In this document: in pieces, positions 37,376 to 50,010 of the stretch
Position numbering within the stretch: the first letter of the stretch is position 1
Layout of the letters: every line of letters starts with the position of its first letter
From: Sisyra terminalis
Taxonomy: Eukaryota; Arthropoda; Insecta; Neuroptera; Sisyridae
Length of the DNA stretch: 64,000 nucleotides
Direction of reading: 5' to 3'
Assembly (NCBI GenBank): GCA_958496175.1
Contig: OY292275.1
Span: forward strand, 63,813,701-63,877,700
Notes under the pieces: model-generated
The model's database searches: none
What the model saw: only the letters and a program-made list of their open reading frames with translations
What the model was told of the DNA's origin: nothing
Translations under genes and position numbers: made by a program

Positions 37376-38330
37376 TCGTTTATTTTTAAAGTGAGTTAAG
37401 TCCATTCAATAACTAATATATGACTCGTTTATTTTGAATGTGGTGTAAGTCCATTTAAAGGAGGGTCTATATGGTGATTCTTCTTCTTGTAATTAGAACA
37501 AAGTATGTTGATTATTTAACTGCTAAGTTTTCAGAAATTACTGATTTTAACAAAAACGCCAATTATTCCCTCCTCCTCCTTAGTATCTTCCATAGTTCCT
37601 ATGGTTAAAAATGATAACACTATAGGGATTATTCTTGAAATGGACTTAACTCACTTTCAAAATAAACGGTTCATATAGTAGTTGCTATTTGAATTCCGGT
37701 AAAATAGCACTAGAGCTTTAGACTTGAATTTCCAGCCAAAATATGGTCCTTATAGAAAATTTTATAAGAATTTTTTTTGTAGGAAATGTTTTTAGTTTTT
37801 ATTTTAATAGAAATTATTTTATTTATCTCCTCATGGTTTAGAAGTTATAATGCAAAAAACTTCTTTTTTTTTTTTTGAAAAATCAATAAGGTGAAGGATA
37901 TGGCGCCCTATATTAACAAATAATTTGGTTTTAAGACCTTATCTATTAACTATTAACATTTTATTAAAAAAAGCAATTCTTTTATGACTCGTTTATTTTG
38001 AAAGTGGTGTAAGTCCATTTCAAGGACGGGGTCTAAATGGTGATTCTTCTTCTTGTAACTAGAACAATGTTAATTATTTAATTGCTAAGTTTTCAGAAAT
38101 TAGTAATTTCATTTTGCTTGTTAACAAAAACGCCAATTCTTCCCTCCTCCTTAATATCTTATGCTCCTATGGTTAATAATAATAGCACTATAGGGATTGT
38201 TCTTGAAATGGACTTAACTCACTTTCAAAATAAACGGTTCATATAGTAGTTGCAAATTGAATTTCTGTAAAATAGCACTAGAGCTTTAGACTTCAATTTC
38301 CAGCTAAACTATCGTATTTATGGAAAATTT
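37376..38330 (+). repeat. Rearranged repeat complex, block B
   Basis: Two tandem units, each opening with TATGACTCGTTTATTTTGAA (about 37422 and 37984) and closing with TTGAAATGGACTTAACTCAC followed by AATAAACGGTTCATATAG. The unit ends are thus loosely inverted copies of each other. Units share a module with CTTCTTCTTGTAA and one with CCTCCTCCTTAG. Confidence 0.75.
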
Positions 38331-38332
38331 TG

Positions 38333-38735
38333 TAAGAATTTTTTTTGTAGGAAATGTTCTTAACTTTCATTTTAATACCAACCATTTAATTTTTTTCCTC
38401 GTGGCTTAGAAATTATAATGAAAAAAAATTTTTTTTTTTTTTTTGGAAAATCAGTAAGGTGAAGGAAATGGCGTCCTATATCAACGAATTTTTTGGTTTT
38501 AAGACCCTATCTTTTAACTTTTAAACGTACTTTTTATTGTATTAAAAAAAGCTCTTTTTATATTTCGTTAATATAGGGCGCCATATCCTTCACCTTACTG
38601 ATTTTTCAAAAAAAAAAAGAAGGTTTTTTTCATTATAACTTCTAAACCATGAGGAAAAAAATAAAATGGTTGTTATTAAAATGAAAGTTAAGAACATTTC
38701 CTACAAAAAAAAATCTTATAAAAATTCTTGGCTTC
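38333..38735. repeat. Palindrome at the end of repeat block B
   Basis: Inverted repeat with arms of about 180 bp. The left arm has GTAGGAAATGTTCTTAACTT and GTGAAGGAAATGGCGTCCTA, and the right arm has their complements. The centre is near 38535. Single-arm versions occur at 35630-35720 and 37780-37930. Confidence 0.8.
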
Positions 38736-39009
38736 AATATTTAACGACTTTTCTTATCAATCATTACATAATTATTAATTTGGAATTTGTGTGAAATTAT
38801 TCAAATCCTATTAAACTCAATTCACGACTGAATTGAATTCGCACTGACAGATTGAAATGATAGATAGACCGACATTCGACAATTGTATCCAATAATCAAT
38901 AGACAAATGTTTGCTTGAAGCAAAAAATTGAACTTTTTCGAACTATACATTCATTGAAATCTCCCAGAGGAATTTAAAGAGTTAACTTTTTTTACGGTTC
39001 TTGTTTCAG

Positions 39010-39241
39010 ATATTCGACGATTTCATCTTTGCATTTTTTTCGCTAGAAATGACGATTAAAATGGTGGCAATGGGGGTGTACGGCAAAGGAACATATCTGG
39101 CCGATTCGTGGAATCGACTGGACTTCTTCATTGTCCTGTCGGGAGCGCTGGAGTATTGCCTGAACGTCGAAAATATGAATTTGTCTGCAATACGAACAAT
39201 ACGTGTTCTACGTCCATTGCGTGCGATTAATCGCATTCCAA
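39010..39241 (+). CDS. Ca-alpha1T: T-type calcium channel alpha-1, exon with domain I S2-S4
   Basis: 77 codons plus one base. [20 protein letters not shown] is S2, with the acidic and basic residues of the gating-charge transfer centre. [18 protein letters not shown] is S3. [20 protein letters not shown] is the S4 voltage sensor with arginines at three-residue spacing. Acceptor TTGTTTCAG at 39001-39009, donor GTAAGA at 39242, phase 1. It joins in frame to the previous exon (…KILQ|IFDD…) and to the next (A|GT = Ser). The S4 sequence with LRPLRAINR is typical of Cav3. No frameshift or stop. Confidence 0.96.
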
Positions 39242-39633
39242 GTAAGAATTTTTCTCATTTTTCTCATTTTTCTTTTGTGGTTTTGTCAAAATTTCAACAT
39301 TTTATTCCAACATCGATAAACAAAACACGAAATAATTCTCCCAACTGCAGAGAAGTTAATATTTGTGTTATATTCATCTCGCATTTATCTCATCTCATCC
39401 CCCCTGCCCCGTGCTATCATATCTCGAGCGTTTCACGCTCGATCTTTTCATTCGTGCTAATTCTACGAATAGAACTCTGTTTGTTTAACAAAAGACTGTA
39501 TAATTAACAATTAATTAACGCAAATAATATAGGGCCTCGTGCTATTTCATACAAAACGATCAACTCTTCTTCACTATGCGGCAAACTTGATTATCTCTTT
39601 CAAGCCGTGTGGCTCTCCTCCGAATATTATTGT

Positions 39634-39661
39634 GCGGAGCTTTGAAAGCTCAAAGCTCCGC
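39634..39661. repeat. Perfect 12-bp-arm hairpin
   Basis: GCGGAGCTTTGA, 4-nt loop AAGC, then the exact complement. It is the strongest member of the AAAGCTC/GAGCTTT mini-hairpin set and lies about 390 bp after an exon donor, inside the intron. Confidence 0.85.
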
Positions 39662-40499
39662 ACCGTAACTGCAATTCAATGAAATGTCGAACGTCGAGAA
39701 AAAGCCGAGACGACTGGATATTATTTTATAGGTCAACTGTTGGAGATTGGCGAATTTGGGTTAATATCGTGGGCTCTTGACGAAATTAAGATGCCTCGTT
39801 TCGGGAATAATTCAATTGTTTTTTATGAGGACGCCAACGTTGCGTTAATGAGATTACCGTGGACACGAAAGGGGCATTACCGGGGCTACTTTTGTTTCAA
39901 ATATAAAAGACACGTCTTCACGGGGTTTCTTAAAAAATTGGCGGGAAATCAGAATTTGCACGTTTTTTTTCGCATCTTTTATTTGAAATTTGTTTCATGC
40001 TGTGTTTTTTAATGCGCTTTGGCCTATTTGTTTCTTCAAATCATTGAATTACTTGAAGCTTTCGAACCAAAAGTTTTGCAACCTGTTCGGGTCGCATTTT
40101 CAGGGGGCGTAATAGTTCCGAAACTAGTTTCAAGATGCTCTTCAAGTCGTCTTGGTGGTCAGAGTAATGAAAATGTTGAAGGACAGGAGGTCAATCAATA
40201 CGGGGCAGGATAATCCTTTGCGTTATAGTTGAAAAGCTTTTCAACTAAAAATAACAGGAAAATCATCTTTCTGGTTCGAAACCACAATCCCTGTAGATGT
40301 TATTGGGATTCTTGTCGTCCTCTATTTTTTTTCGGAGCTTTTTCTTGAATAAGTCAGAAAAAAAAAAGTTAATTTCGGTTGTCAAATTGCAATTTCCAGT
40401 AGCCAAATAGTCACAGTTGAGGGGTAATTTGACCAAACTTTACTTATGTCCAATGTTCTTTGAGTTCTATACCCGTGAAACTTCCCATTTTACCAACAT

Positions 40500-42352
40500 A
40501 CGACATATGACTCGTTTATTTTGAAAGTGGCGTAAAACCATTTCAAGGACGTGATTGTTGTAACTAGAACAAAGTATGTTAATTATTTAACTGCTAAGTT
40601 TTCAGAAATTACGTTGTTAACAAAAACGCCAATTATTCCCTACTCCTCCTTAATATCTTTCATAGTTCCTATGACTAAAAATGATAACACTATTAGGGAT
40701 TGTTCTTGAAATGGACTTAACCCACTTTCAAAATAAGCGGTTCAATTATAATTCCAATCAAGTGCAAATTATTCATCAACTATATTTGCTTTCCTGTTGG
40801 TTTTTTTTCATTTTATTTATTTTAAGTTCCATTATTTCGTGTAAAAGTGCCACTTTTAACACAATTCTAAGACTTTTAAATGGTCATTCCCTGACAAATT
40901 TATTTATTAAGGGAAGGAATTTATAAGGGATGATGTCATCTTAATTTTTTAATTTATAATTTCTACGAAAGATTTAGTTGTTTTCTATAAAAAATTTTCA
41001 TAAACAGTATTAATGACAAACTATGACAGCATGGTGAGGGATACTATAAGGTAAATAACGATCATTTCTGGGTCTAACTTTGCCGGCATCATGCAAATAT
41101 CCACCTGTTTTCTGGTAATATATGACTCGTTTATTTTGAGAGTAGTGTAAGTCCATTTCAAGGACGGTCTATATGGTGATTATTCTTCTTGTAACTAGAA
41201 CAGTATGTTAATTATTTAACGGTTAAGTTTTCAGAAATTACTGATTTCATTTAAGTTGTTAACAAAAACGTCAATTATTCCCTCCTCCTTAGTATCTTTC
41301 ATAGTTCCTATGATTAAAAATTATAACACTATAGGGATTGTTCTTGAAATGGACTTAACCCACTTTCAAAATAAGCGGTTCAATTATAATTCCAATCAAG
41401 TGCAAATTATTCATCAACTATATTTGCTTTCCTGTTGGTTTTTTTTCATTTTATTTATTTTAAGTTCCATTATTTCGTGTAAAAGTGCCACTTTTAACAC
41501 AATTCTAAGAATTCTAAGACTTTTCAATAATCATCCCTTGACAAATGATTATTTAGTAAGGAAAGGGATTTCTAAGGGATGATGTCATCTTAATTTTCTA
41601 CCAATTTTCGGTTGATACATAATTTTTGAGAAGTATTTACAGTAGTTTTCTATAAATTTTTTTAACAAACAGTATTGATGAGTAAATATGACAGCATGGT
41701 GAGGGAACTAAATGATAAATATTGCTCTTTTCTGTGCATATTCTTGTCAATATCATGCAAATATCCACCTGTTTTCTTGCAAAATATAATTCCAATCAAG
41801 TGCATTTTTTTCATCAACTTTCTCACTCGTTTTTTTCCATATTACTTATTTTAAGTTCCATTATTTCGGGTAAAAGTGCCCACTTTATCCACGAAATTCA
41901 CCAGGAAATTACTGCAAATTTACCAGTGAAAATCCTCTATTAAATCAATTTGCTGAGTTCTAAGATTTTTTTAATGGTCATCCCCTGACAAATGATTACT
42001 TAGTAAGGGAAAAGATCTAATAAGGCATGATGTCACCTCAATTTTCTACCAATTTTCGGTTGATACATACTTTCTGAGAAAAATTTAGTAGTTTTCTATG
42101 AAAATTTTTTACAAATAATATTGATGACAATATATGACAGCATGGTGAGGGATACCATAAGGTAAATAACGATAATTTCTGTGTTAAACTTTGCTGACAT
42201 CATGCAAATATCCACCTGTTTTCTAGTAATATATGACTCGTTTATTTTGAAAGTGGCGTAAGTCCATTGTAATTCTTCTTCTTATAACTAGACCAAAATA
42301 TGTTAATTATTTAACTGTTCAGTTTTCACAAATTACTGATTTCATTTTGTTG
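40500..42352 (+). repeat. Rearranged repeat complex, block C
   Basis: Units open with TATGACTCGTTTATTTTGA at about 40506, 41120 and 42232. Between them lie modules seen in block A in reverse orientation: TTATTTTAAGTTCCATTATT, GGGATGATGTCATCTTAATT, CAGCATGGTGAGGGA, and ATGCAAATATCCACCTGTTT. A stretch of about 200 bp is repeated almost exactly at 40690-40900 and 41340-41520. Non-coding. Confidence 0.78.
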
Positions 42353-43711
42353 ATATTCATTCACTTATAAAGGTCCCAGTTTTGGACAAATCTGGAGAAT
42401 ACAGATCCTCTGTTTATGTGGAAAGATATATGGTGGGGAAACCGGAAAATTCGTGAGTTAGGACTTAAAGAATATCGGAGAAATGTAAAGTAGAAATGCT
42501 GTGAAAAGATAAAATAATTTTTGAAACTATCAAAATTGTAGTAAAAGCTCATATTGCAGTCAAATGCAATTCAATCGTATTTTAGAATTTACGAGATATG
42601 CCTCTTGTTAAACCAAAGATTTCAAAAGAGATTAAATGTTACCAAAGTTGTGAAAATCTTCCTGGAAATCCTCAAATGGGAAATTGTACCATATCTGCCG
42701 TATTTTCCAGATATTAATTTTTTAGTTCCACTCTTATGAAGACATCAAAAAACGGCTTTAAGAGATAAAGAGTTTTTCCGTAATAGTATTTAAGTTGTAC
42801 CAAAAAAAAAGTGAAAAGTTGAACCTAACTATAGAAAATTCATTGAATTATACATTTGTTATAAATTTTTCACAATCATGATAGATTTTCAGTAAAAAAG
42901 AACCAAAACAACTTGGTTGCGATCCAAATATATAAACAGGAATGGGATGAAATTATAATTGGTAGTGCTTTTTGTTTGATGTTATCTTGGACATCCTGTA
43001 TCATTTGTTTCGAAAGCTTTTAAGCAACTTTTTCAAAATCAGTTTGATTAAATCGGATTTACGATCATTTATCAAATAATCCCGCAAAACTTGCGATTTG
43101 TTTTCCTCGCATACCGAAGTGGAGCTTTTCTTGCAGCTGACTTATTTATTGATAAAATAATGTTATACAACATCCAATTTGTTTCAATTTGCCAAGAATT
43201 TATTAAATATTGATTGGATCAAAACACTTTTACATTATATTATTATTGTATAGTGTGGGTATACCTTATTTTATACTTTGAGCCCTGCCCCATCCCCTCG
43301 ACCTGGCCTCCATTAAGCCACTACATTGAATTCTCCGCATCTCGTATCCTTATCCCGGCGTATTGCCGCTCTCGTGAAAGAGAGCTTTTTCAATTATTTT
43401 CCTCGTACATTGGAAAATAGATAATGTAACTCGTCGTAAGTATAATACAACAAAAAACCTTCTTCTTTTATTTCTTGCATAGGTCTCCCCATCATATCCC
43501 CGCACTGGTATCCTGCCCCGTTCGGTTGTCGTCTTCAGCATTAATCTTTCATCTAGTCATCCTTGTAGATTGTCGCTTGGTTTTTGTCGTCGCTGCCGCT
43601 TGCTTTGATCCATTCAGTGTGGGAAAATTAGGAAATTGACAGGAGACGATTGGCAATTGTTTTATCTGACTGGTGATTGGTTTTTGGCTTATTCATATTT
43701 TCATTTGGGGG

Positions 43712-43845
43712 CAAGGTTTATAAAATACACAGGTGGCCTCATGGTGGCTACGTGACGTATCCAGAAGAAATTCGTACATATCTTCAGACTGATCAATTTC
43801 AAAATTCTTCGTATGACGTCAACCTGTGTAATTTACAAACCTTGA
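43712..43845. mobile_element. Short hAT-type MITE, copy A
   Basis: Inverted ends CAAGGTTTATAAAATACACA / TGTGTAATTTACAAACCTTG plus a final A. A perfect 8-bp target duplication TTTGGGGG flanks it (43704-43711 and 43846-43853). It lacks the T-rich segment before the right end that copies B and C have, hence 134 bp. Confidence 0.9.
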
Positions 43846-44508
43846 TTTGGGGGGTTGATGGGGAGAAGCTGGAGAGCTTTTGGGACAAAGTGTTTTGTCT
43901 TGTGGTAGAAGCTTTTCGTTGTCATGTTAGACGTGTTCCTTGTCGTGTTTCACGAGCTTTTACAGCTATTGTTTTGTTTGACATATCGATTTTTGATTAA
44001 TTTTCTTTGAATTTTTTGTCAAAAAAAAAAAATGAATTTATTCAATTTATTCAAAAAGTTGTGAACTTTATCGAATCGTTGGGGAAACTAATCACTCCAA
44101 ATCGAAACTTTATCTTTCATCTTATCGAATCAATCGGCAATTGGTTTCAGTGTTTTGTTTTTTCATCTACCAAAAACAAAAATAACGAGTTAACTTTTAT
44201 CATTCACTTATTTCATCCTGGTCAACATCAGATACTACAATTTGCTGCCTTATTGTCTGAGACAAAAAAAAAACCATCCAATTCTCTTAAATCTAGCCGG
44301 CTATGTTAATCGTAGACATTTCAATGCCTGCTTTGATCGTTTACAAATTTTTCGTCTTTCTAAATCCACATTTAATATTTTTCCTTCACCGAATGTTTAC
44401 CATCTCGTCGGTCGTCATTCAACGAATGAACAATTACCGTTTTTTTTTTTTTTGTTATTCAAGAAGAATAAAAACGAGTTCACCTAATAAAAGACAAGGA
44501 AATCACCG

Positions 44509-44524
44509 GAAAGCTCGAGCTTTC
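44509..44524. repeat. GAAAGCTCGAGCTTTC palindrome
   Basis: Perfect 16-bp palindrome in the intron, of the same AAAGCTC/GAGCTTT type as the other mini-hairpins. Confidence 0.7.
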
Positions 44525-44870
44525 GTAACGACTTTTCTTATTGGGTGGTCGTTATTTGAAATGATTTCCCATAAAGTATGAAAGAGGAGTCGAAGAAGAA
44601 GAGTGACTTTGTTGACGAAAATATTTTCCATGTTTGTCGTGGAACAATTCAATTGAAAATGTGTTGGACGAACGGAATTGTGGGAGAATGGTCGGAAGAG
44701 ATTTTCACATGATATCCGCCATTTTCTTAGAGGTAATATTTGCGAAGAATGGGAGTGAAAAGTGTGCTTCTTTTTTTTTTTTCTTTTGGCCGTTATATGA
44801 GCAAATTTTAACTTTTTATCTAAGTGGGTCGTGGAAAAATAAACATTTTATCGCTGTTCTTTTGTTTCAG

Positions 44871-45042
44871 GTATGCGGATTCTAGTTATGTTATTGTTGG
44901 ACACATTGCCGATGCTGGGTAACGTTTTGTTGTTGTGTTTCTTTGTGTTTTTCATTTTTGGCATTGTTGGAGTGCAACTTTGGCAAGGAATTCTTCGGCA
45001 ACGGTGCTATCTACGTTCAAATGTCGATTTTCAATATCCTCC
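44871..45042 (+). CDS. Ca-alpha1T: T-type calcium channel alpha-1, exon with domain I S5
   Basis: Two bases complete a Ser codon, then [20 protein letters not shown] (S4-S5 linker and start of S5) and [20 protein letters not shown] (rest of S5), then the start of the extracellular loop ([16 protein letters not shown]). The S4-S5 linker and S5 are almost identical to vertebrate Cav3 channels. Acceptor TTTGTTTCAG ends at 44870, donor GTAAGT at 45043, phase 2. The last codon CC|T is completed by the exon at 62248, giving …YPPDLSRYY. The loop length then equals that of vertebrate homologues, so direct joining looks canonical. Confidence 0.95.
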
Positions 45043-46224
45043 GTAAGTCTTTTGTTTTTGTTTTTTTTTTTTTTTGCGTTTCATTTTGTTTTTATCTCTT
45101 GAATTTCTTGGACTGGAACGTTCGTCAATTGTTCGTCGCTCTTTTTTTTCCATCAACAATTTTTGCAGTTTCGCAGCCTACTAGTAGATTTTTCCGAATA
45201 TAGTTGGCAGCCGCAGTAAATTTGGCTTAAATTTTTTTGTATAACTTTGTTTTTTTTTTCTACCTACTAAAACACATCATTCTCACAGACCTCACAATTC
45301 CATTGTTTCAAACAACAAAGGCATATTTAGGCATTGTTGCGATAAACATATCTGCGGAAAATTGAAAGATAACACCGTAATGATAAATTGATTTTTTTTT
45401 TTACGTTTCACTTGATTGATAACCTCAATACTTTTAACATCATAATACAGAGGCATTTACGAAAAACAAAAATCATAATCATCCATTTAAAACATATTAC
45501 ATAACCTCATTATCTTTAGGGGGACAAAAAAAAAACAACTTGAACTCATCGTTGAACTTTCAAAAAGCTTTTCTTTTTTAAATAGAACTTGTTCAAATAT
45601 TTTATGTAAATAAGACAAAGAAGAAAAATTGTCAAGGACAATGTCTCTACCTGCACCTCATATATTTTAAGGTTATGAAACTATTGTTTTAGGGATAAGG
45701 GTCGTTGAGGAAAAGAAGAGGTCCTTCAACTTGACCCTAATCGTTGAAGAGAGAGAGTGAAACGATCAACGATAATGTAGATCAAGACATCGTAATAACG
45801 ATAAGCTTTGCGGGATTAAAAATTTCATGGCCATGTATGATCAATCAAAAAAAGCTCTGTTTAAAAGACTAACCTAATTTTTGTGATCAAGCAGGCTACC
45901 GAATTCAATAGGAATATCACCGCATTGGATTTAGAACGAATTTATCTGCCTATCATACAAATTGATTAAATTTCATTTTTTAAAGCTTTGATCACCAAAA
46001 AAAAAATGGCTGCTCGCAACTGGTGCACTATGCAAAACATGCAACCTCATGACAACGCCATCTTGTCCAACATTTTATCTTGTCATTCATATTATTTGAT
46101 TACATACAAAGCAGCACATTTCCATAATCATATATAAGATGAATTTATTCACTGACACCTGCTTTATTATTTCATCAGAGCTTTCATTCTTATCACCGCC
46201 AAAGCTCCACACATTCGCCATCTT

Positions 46225-46243
46225 TCTCTCTCTCTCTCTCTCT
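46225..46243 (+). repeat. (CT)n microsatellite
   Basis: Short CT dinucleotide run inside the long intron. Confidence 0.9.
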
Positions 46244-46920
46244 TGTAAAAATTTTCATCATTTTTCTCGAAAAATAATAAAAAACAAGTGCACATCTTAG
46301 TGCCTTTTCACCGCCACCTAGTAAAAATAATGCAATAATGACGGATAATTTAAATTTAAAATTTATGTGCTTGTTGAGTTATTAAAATTAAATTTCCCCT
46401 ACACATTTTCCTGGTGAGAAGAAAAACGGTGTATTATGTCCCAGGAAAATTGAAATTAAATTTAATTTGGTCGACTTGGCTGAATTTAAAAACAAGATGG
46501 CCGGAGTTTTCCTTCATTGAACCGTTTTTTTTTTTAGAATGTATTCAAACTTAATTTAATAAATTATTTACATAACAATAGGAATAAATGTGATTTCCAC
46601 GAAACGGGACACAAATATGAAATAAAAAAGGACAGGGAATAACAGTTGAGGTTAAACAACTAGAAAACTACATAAATCACTGCTAAATTCACCATTTAAA
46701 TTTCCATATTTTCCAGATTCGTGATTTGAATATTTTATTTTTTTGTTTTGTTTTTAAAACAATTTACAATCATCGCCATATTTATACTTTCATTTGTTTT
46801 TTTTTTGTTTGTTTCGTCACTCATCACTCATCACTATGAAAATATTTTCAAAAGTAAACTGAACAGTATTAAAACAGTGGTTTTTGCGGGGCTCGGGGGG
46901 ACATTTTTTTCTTGTTACAG

Positions 46921-46959
46921 AGGCCTAAAGGAAGAGTACACAGTTCGAGTTCGTATGAC
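46921..46959 (+). other. Candidate 39-nt cassette microexon
   Basis: A T-rich tract and TTGTTACAG precede, and GTAAGC follows, a 39-nt segment that is a multiple of three. In the phase set by the flanking exons it stays open and would insert 13 residues, starting GLKEEYTVRVRM, into the extracellular loop between S5 and the turret. Vertebrate T-type channels have no insert there, and splice-like sites arise by chance in a 17-kb intron, so this is weak. Confidence 0.15.
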
Positions 46960-49129
46960 GTAAGCGCCTCTCTTCCTGTCTCTGTCGTACATATACGTAC
47001 GCTCCCATTCTTTGCACCAACAAACGTTAATATGGCCGACTCTCAAGTACACAATTGCAAATCAGCCATTTTGATTTGACTGAAACAAAATGGCCGGCAC
47101 GATATAGAAACGTTTCTTGTGGCAAGTGCAATGGCTGGCTGTGTAGTGTGCAAATGTTCTGTTTAACTATCTACTTTTGTTTCTATGAAATAACAAAAAG
47201 CAACAAGCTCATATTATTATTATCAAATAACAAATGACTGTCTTCTCTTTCTGTCTCGTAGAGGATGCGCATGTTTGGCAGTTATATGATGGGTGAAGAT
47301 CTCTACTAAAAAAAAAATTGAAAACTTAAAAAAAATCTACCTCAACCTATATTCACTTCACTTAAAAAACTATACCTAATGACTCTTAACATTGTTTTTT
47401 TTTTCTCATTTGTTTTTACTTACTCTTAACACTTGCTAGATAATTGGAATGCTTTGAAAGCTGCGAAAAGTTTGACTTTTCACAGTTTTCCTCAAAATTC
47501 GCTCGAAAATGTACCAACGAATACATTTGAAACGAAACGTCCAAACAGGAGGTGCGCGCGCATCTAAAGCTTTCCACGCGAAAGCTCAGCATGCGTGCCT
47601 ATCCTATCATTCAAGTCACAATCTATTACAAAAACAAAACCATTTTTTTGTTTGTTTGGACGCTCGTATTTTGTTTATTTTTTGTTTTTTTTTTTGTTTT
47701 TTATTTCCAATAATAAAAATCCAGTTGGCGTTGATTTGGCATGGCCAACTTGGTCGTCAAAGCTTTCCATTTTCAAATGAAACGCTTTGGACCATTGAGA
47801 AAATGTATTTTCATGTCAAAATGAAAATAAATAATTTGAATGCAATGGATTAAATAAAAATTTATTACACTTGTCAGTTGGCGCTCGTCTCACGGGAATT
47901 TTTCATCATTTTCCCACGACCAATGTTTAAATACATAAATTTGTAGATGGATGGACGGATTTTTTTTTCGGTCGATTAAATAACCAAAAGAAAAAAAAAC
48001 GAAAACAAAAGACGACTACCAAAAAAAAAAAATATGGAAGATCAAGTGACTGTGTAATGAATTTTTTTTGTGTGCAGCTCTTCTCATGTTTTTATTGATG
48101 TTGTCATGTTGTCGGTGTTGGTGTTGGTCTTAACGGACAACTTAAGCTTCGGAAAATGAAAAAAAAATTTTTTTTTTTTTGATTAAAAGAAATGTTTTGC
48201 TTGTTAAATGTTTTGTAAAATGTTTTCCGTTTTATTTTTTCGTCAAATTAACCAATCGAATATATGCATTTACAGGATGAATCTGAAGAATTGGACTTAA
48301 CTATAAGAAGGCTATGGAATGTTTTCCTAGTGGCCATAGTAGGCCATAGAACATTCTTATGTTCTCATTCGATTTTTTCTTAGTAGGCGTTGAAATTAGT
48401 TGGGGAAAAGAATAACAGAGGGTTTAGGAGAGAAGAATGGTTGTTTTTTTTCCTGAAAATTTGTCAGTTTATATTATTGTTACAATTTTTAAAAGTTCTT
48501 TCAACAATCAAAAATTTCATGGAAAATCGAATAAGAATATGAGTTTAGTTAAGTCCCTAATAATTCATTTTGTATATAATATGTGATACAATTTTTTTTC
48601 ACCAATTTTTTTTCTAAGTGATTAAATTTACAGAAACTTTTTACGGTCGTGGTGGAAACCGCGATGCGGGTTTGCTAACAACATTGAAAAGCTTTAAGCT
48701 TTTTTTTTACCTCAATAAGTCATAAAAAAGTGACAAACGTTCTTCATTTCCGTAAAGTTATCAATCAATTTTCAAAAAAAATAAAATCAAATTTATGTGA
48801 AATTAAGGATGGGATTGACTTCTAAGGTCAACGGGGATCAACTCGGGAACTATAAGTGCATATTTGCAACAATGGTTGCAGCAATAGTAATTCGATTAAT
48901 TTTAGCAATTTTTTTTTACCAATCGATGGGAAATTTTTCGTAGAGATTTGGCGAAGGAAATCGTTTTATTTGTGACAAAATAGTTTAGTAATAATTATGA
49001 AAAACTATTAATTTAGTAATTTTTAAGTTAAGAAAATAGTTTTTTAGCGAAATATAATTACAAAAATGCAGGAAAATTTAGACAGCTGTTTAAAATTCAA
49101 ACTTTAAAATTTTTTTGGCCAATCAATAT

Positions 49130-49288
49130 CAAGGTTTATAAAATACACAGGTGGTCTCATGCTCTACGTGACGTATCCAGAAGAAATTCGTACATATCTT
49201 CACATATCTGATTCAAATTTCAAAATTCTTCGTATGACGTCATATTTTTTTTTCTAATGGGGCAACCTGTGTAATTTATAAACCTTGA
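49130..49288. mobile_element. Short hAT-type MITE, copy B
   Basis: 159 bp with ends CAAGGTTTATAAAATACACA and TATAAACCTTGA. Perfect 8-bp target duplication ATCAATAT (49122-49129 and 49289-49296). The internal phrase TCGTACATATCTTCA is shared with the other two copies. Confidence 0.9.
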
Positions 49289-49749
49289 ATCAATATAGAG
49301 TAATTGTATACCCCATGATGGAAAATATAATTATTAAATCACAAATCCACTACTTACTAACTAATACTCGGAACTTCATTTATATGGCACACAATTAAAT
49401 AACCAATATTTGCTCGTTAATGTGTCGGATATTCGAATTTATTCCAATACCTTGGATACTTCAACCAGTTAGCGGGAAGGGAGGAATGTTCTTAAGATTC
49501 GTTAATTTTTTTTTTAAAATCAATACTTTTAGAAAATTAATGAGTGAGACAAAGACTGAATATGTTGTCAATTTGACAAAATTATCAACTTTTGACCCAG
49601 AATTTAAATAAAAACTTACAATTTTGAGCAATTATACTGTGTATACAATATATAGAATATATTGCGCTACAATTTATGTAGTATAATTTAATACAATAAT
49701 ACATAAACATAAATTTGACCAGAAGTTCAAACAAAAATATTCATGACGT

Positions 49750-49798
49750 ATTGCTTAGATACGTATTACGATTGCCAAGCAATCTTCCTCCGTAGTTT
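49750..49798 (-). ncRNA. Decayed hammerhead-like motif (family B), minus copy
   Basis: Stem II GATTGC-TTG-GCAATC and stem III are kept, but two invariant core bases are changed: U4 to G (CGGAGGA) and A13 to U (GTA). It is probably inactive. It is the partner of the intact motif at 50011-50057. Confidence 0.5.
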
Positions 49799-50010
49799 GG
49801 ATTACTTCATAACTACTTTGTGATGATTCACAAAATAATCACGGATTGACCTAAATTTACAAGTCATGGCTTTCTCTTTTTTGGCGAAGTGGTTATGGAG
49901 AGGGGTGGGGTGGGGGTTTTCCCAAATTTCCTTACTTTCACCGAACACTTGAATTATGATTCACATGAATTATCACAAAGCACTTACGGAGTGATTTCCA
50001 AACTACTTGA

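Larger units (their letters stand above)
33260..39009 (+). other. Intron of the calcium channel (5.75 kb, phase 0)
   Basis: GTAAGT donor, TTTCAG acceptor. It is filled with a hammerhead palindrome (33710-33980), a rearranged repeat complex, a Helitron fragment and AT-rich filler. No alternative exon with channel similarity was seen. Confidence 0.85.
39242..44870 (+). other. Intron of the calcium channel (5.63 kb, phase 1)
   Basis: GTAAGA donor, TTTTGTTTCAG acceptor. Contains repeat block C and one short MITE. The regions 39700-40450, 42353-43700 and 43854-44860 hold open frames but no channel similarity or paired splice sites that I could support. Confidence 0.85.
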
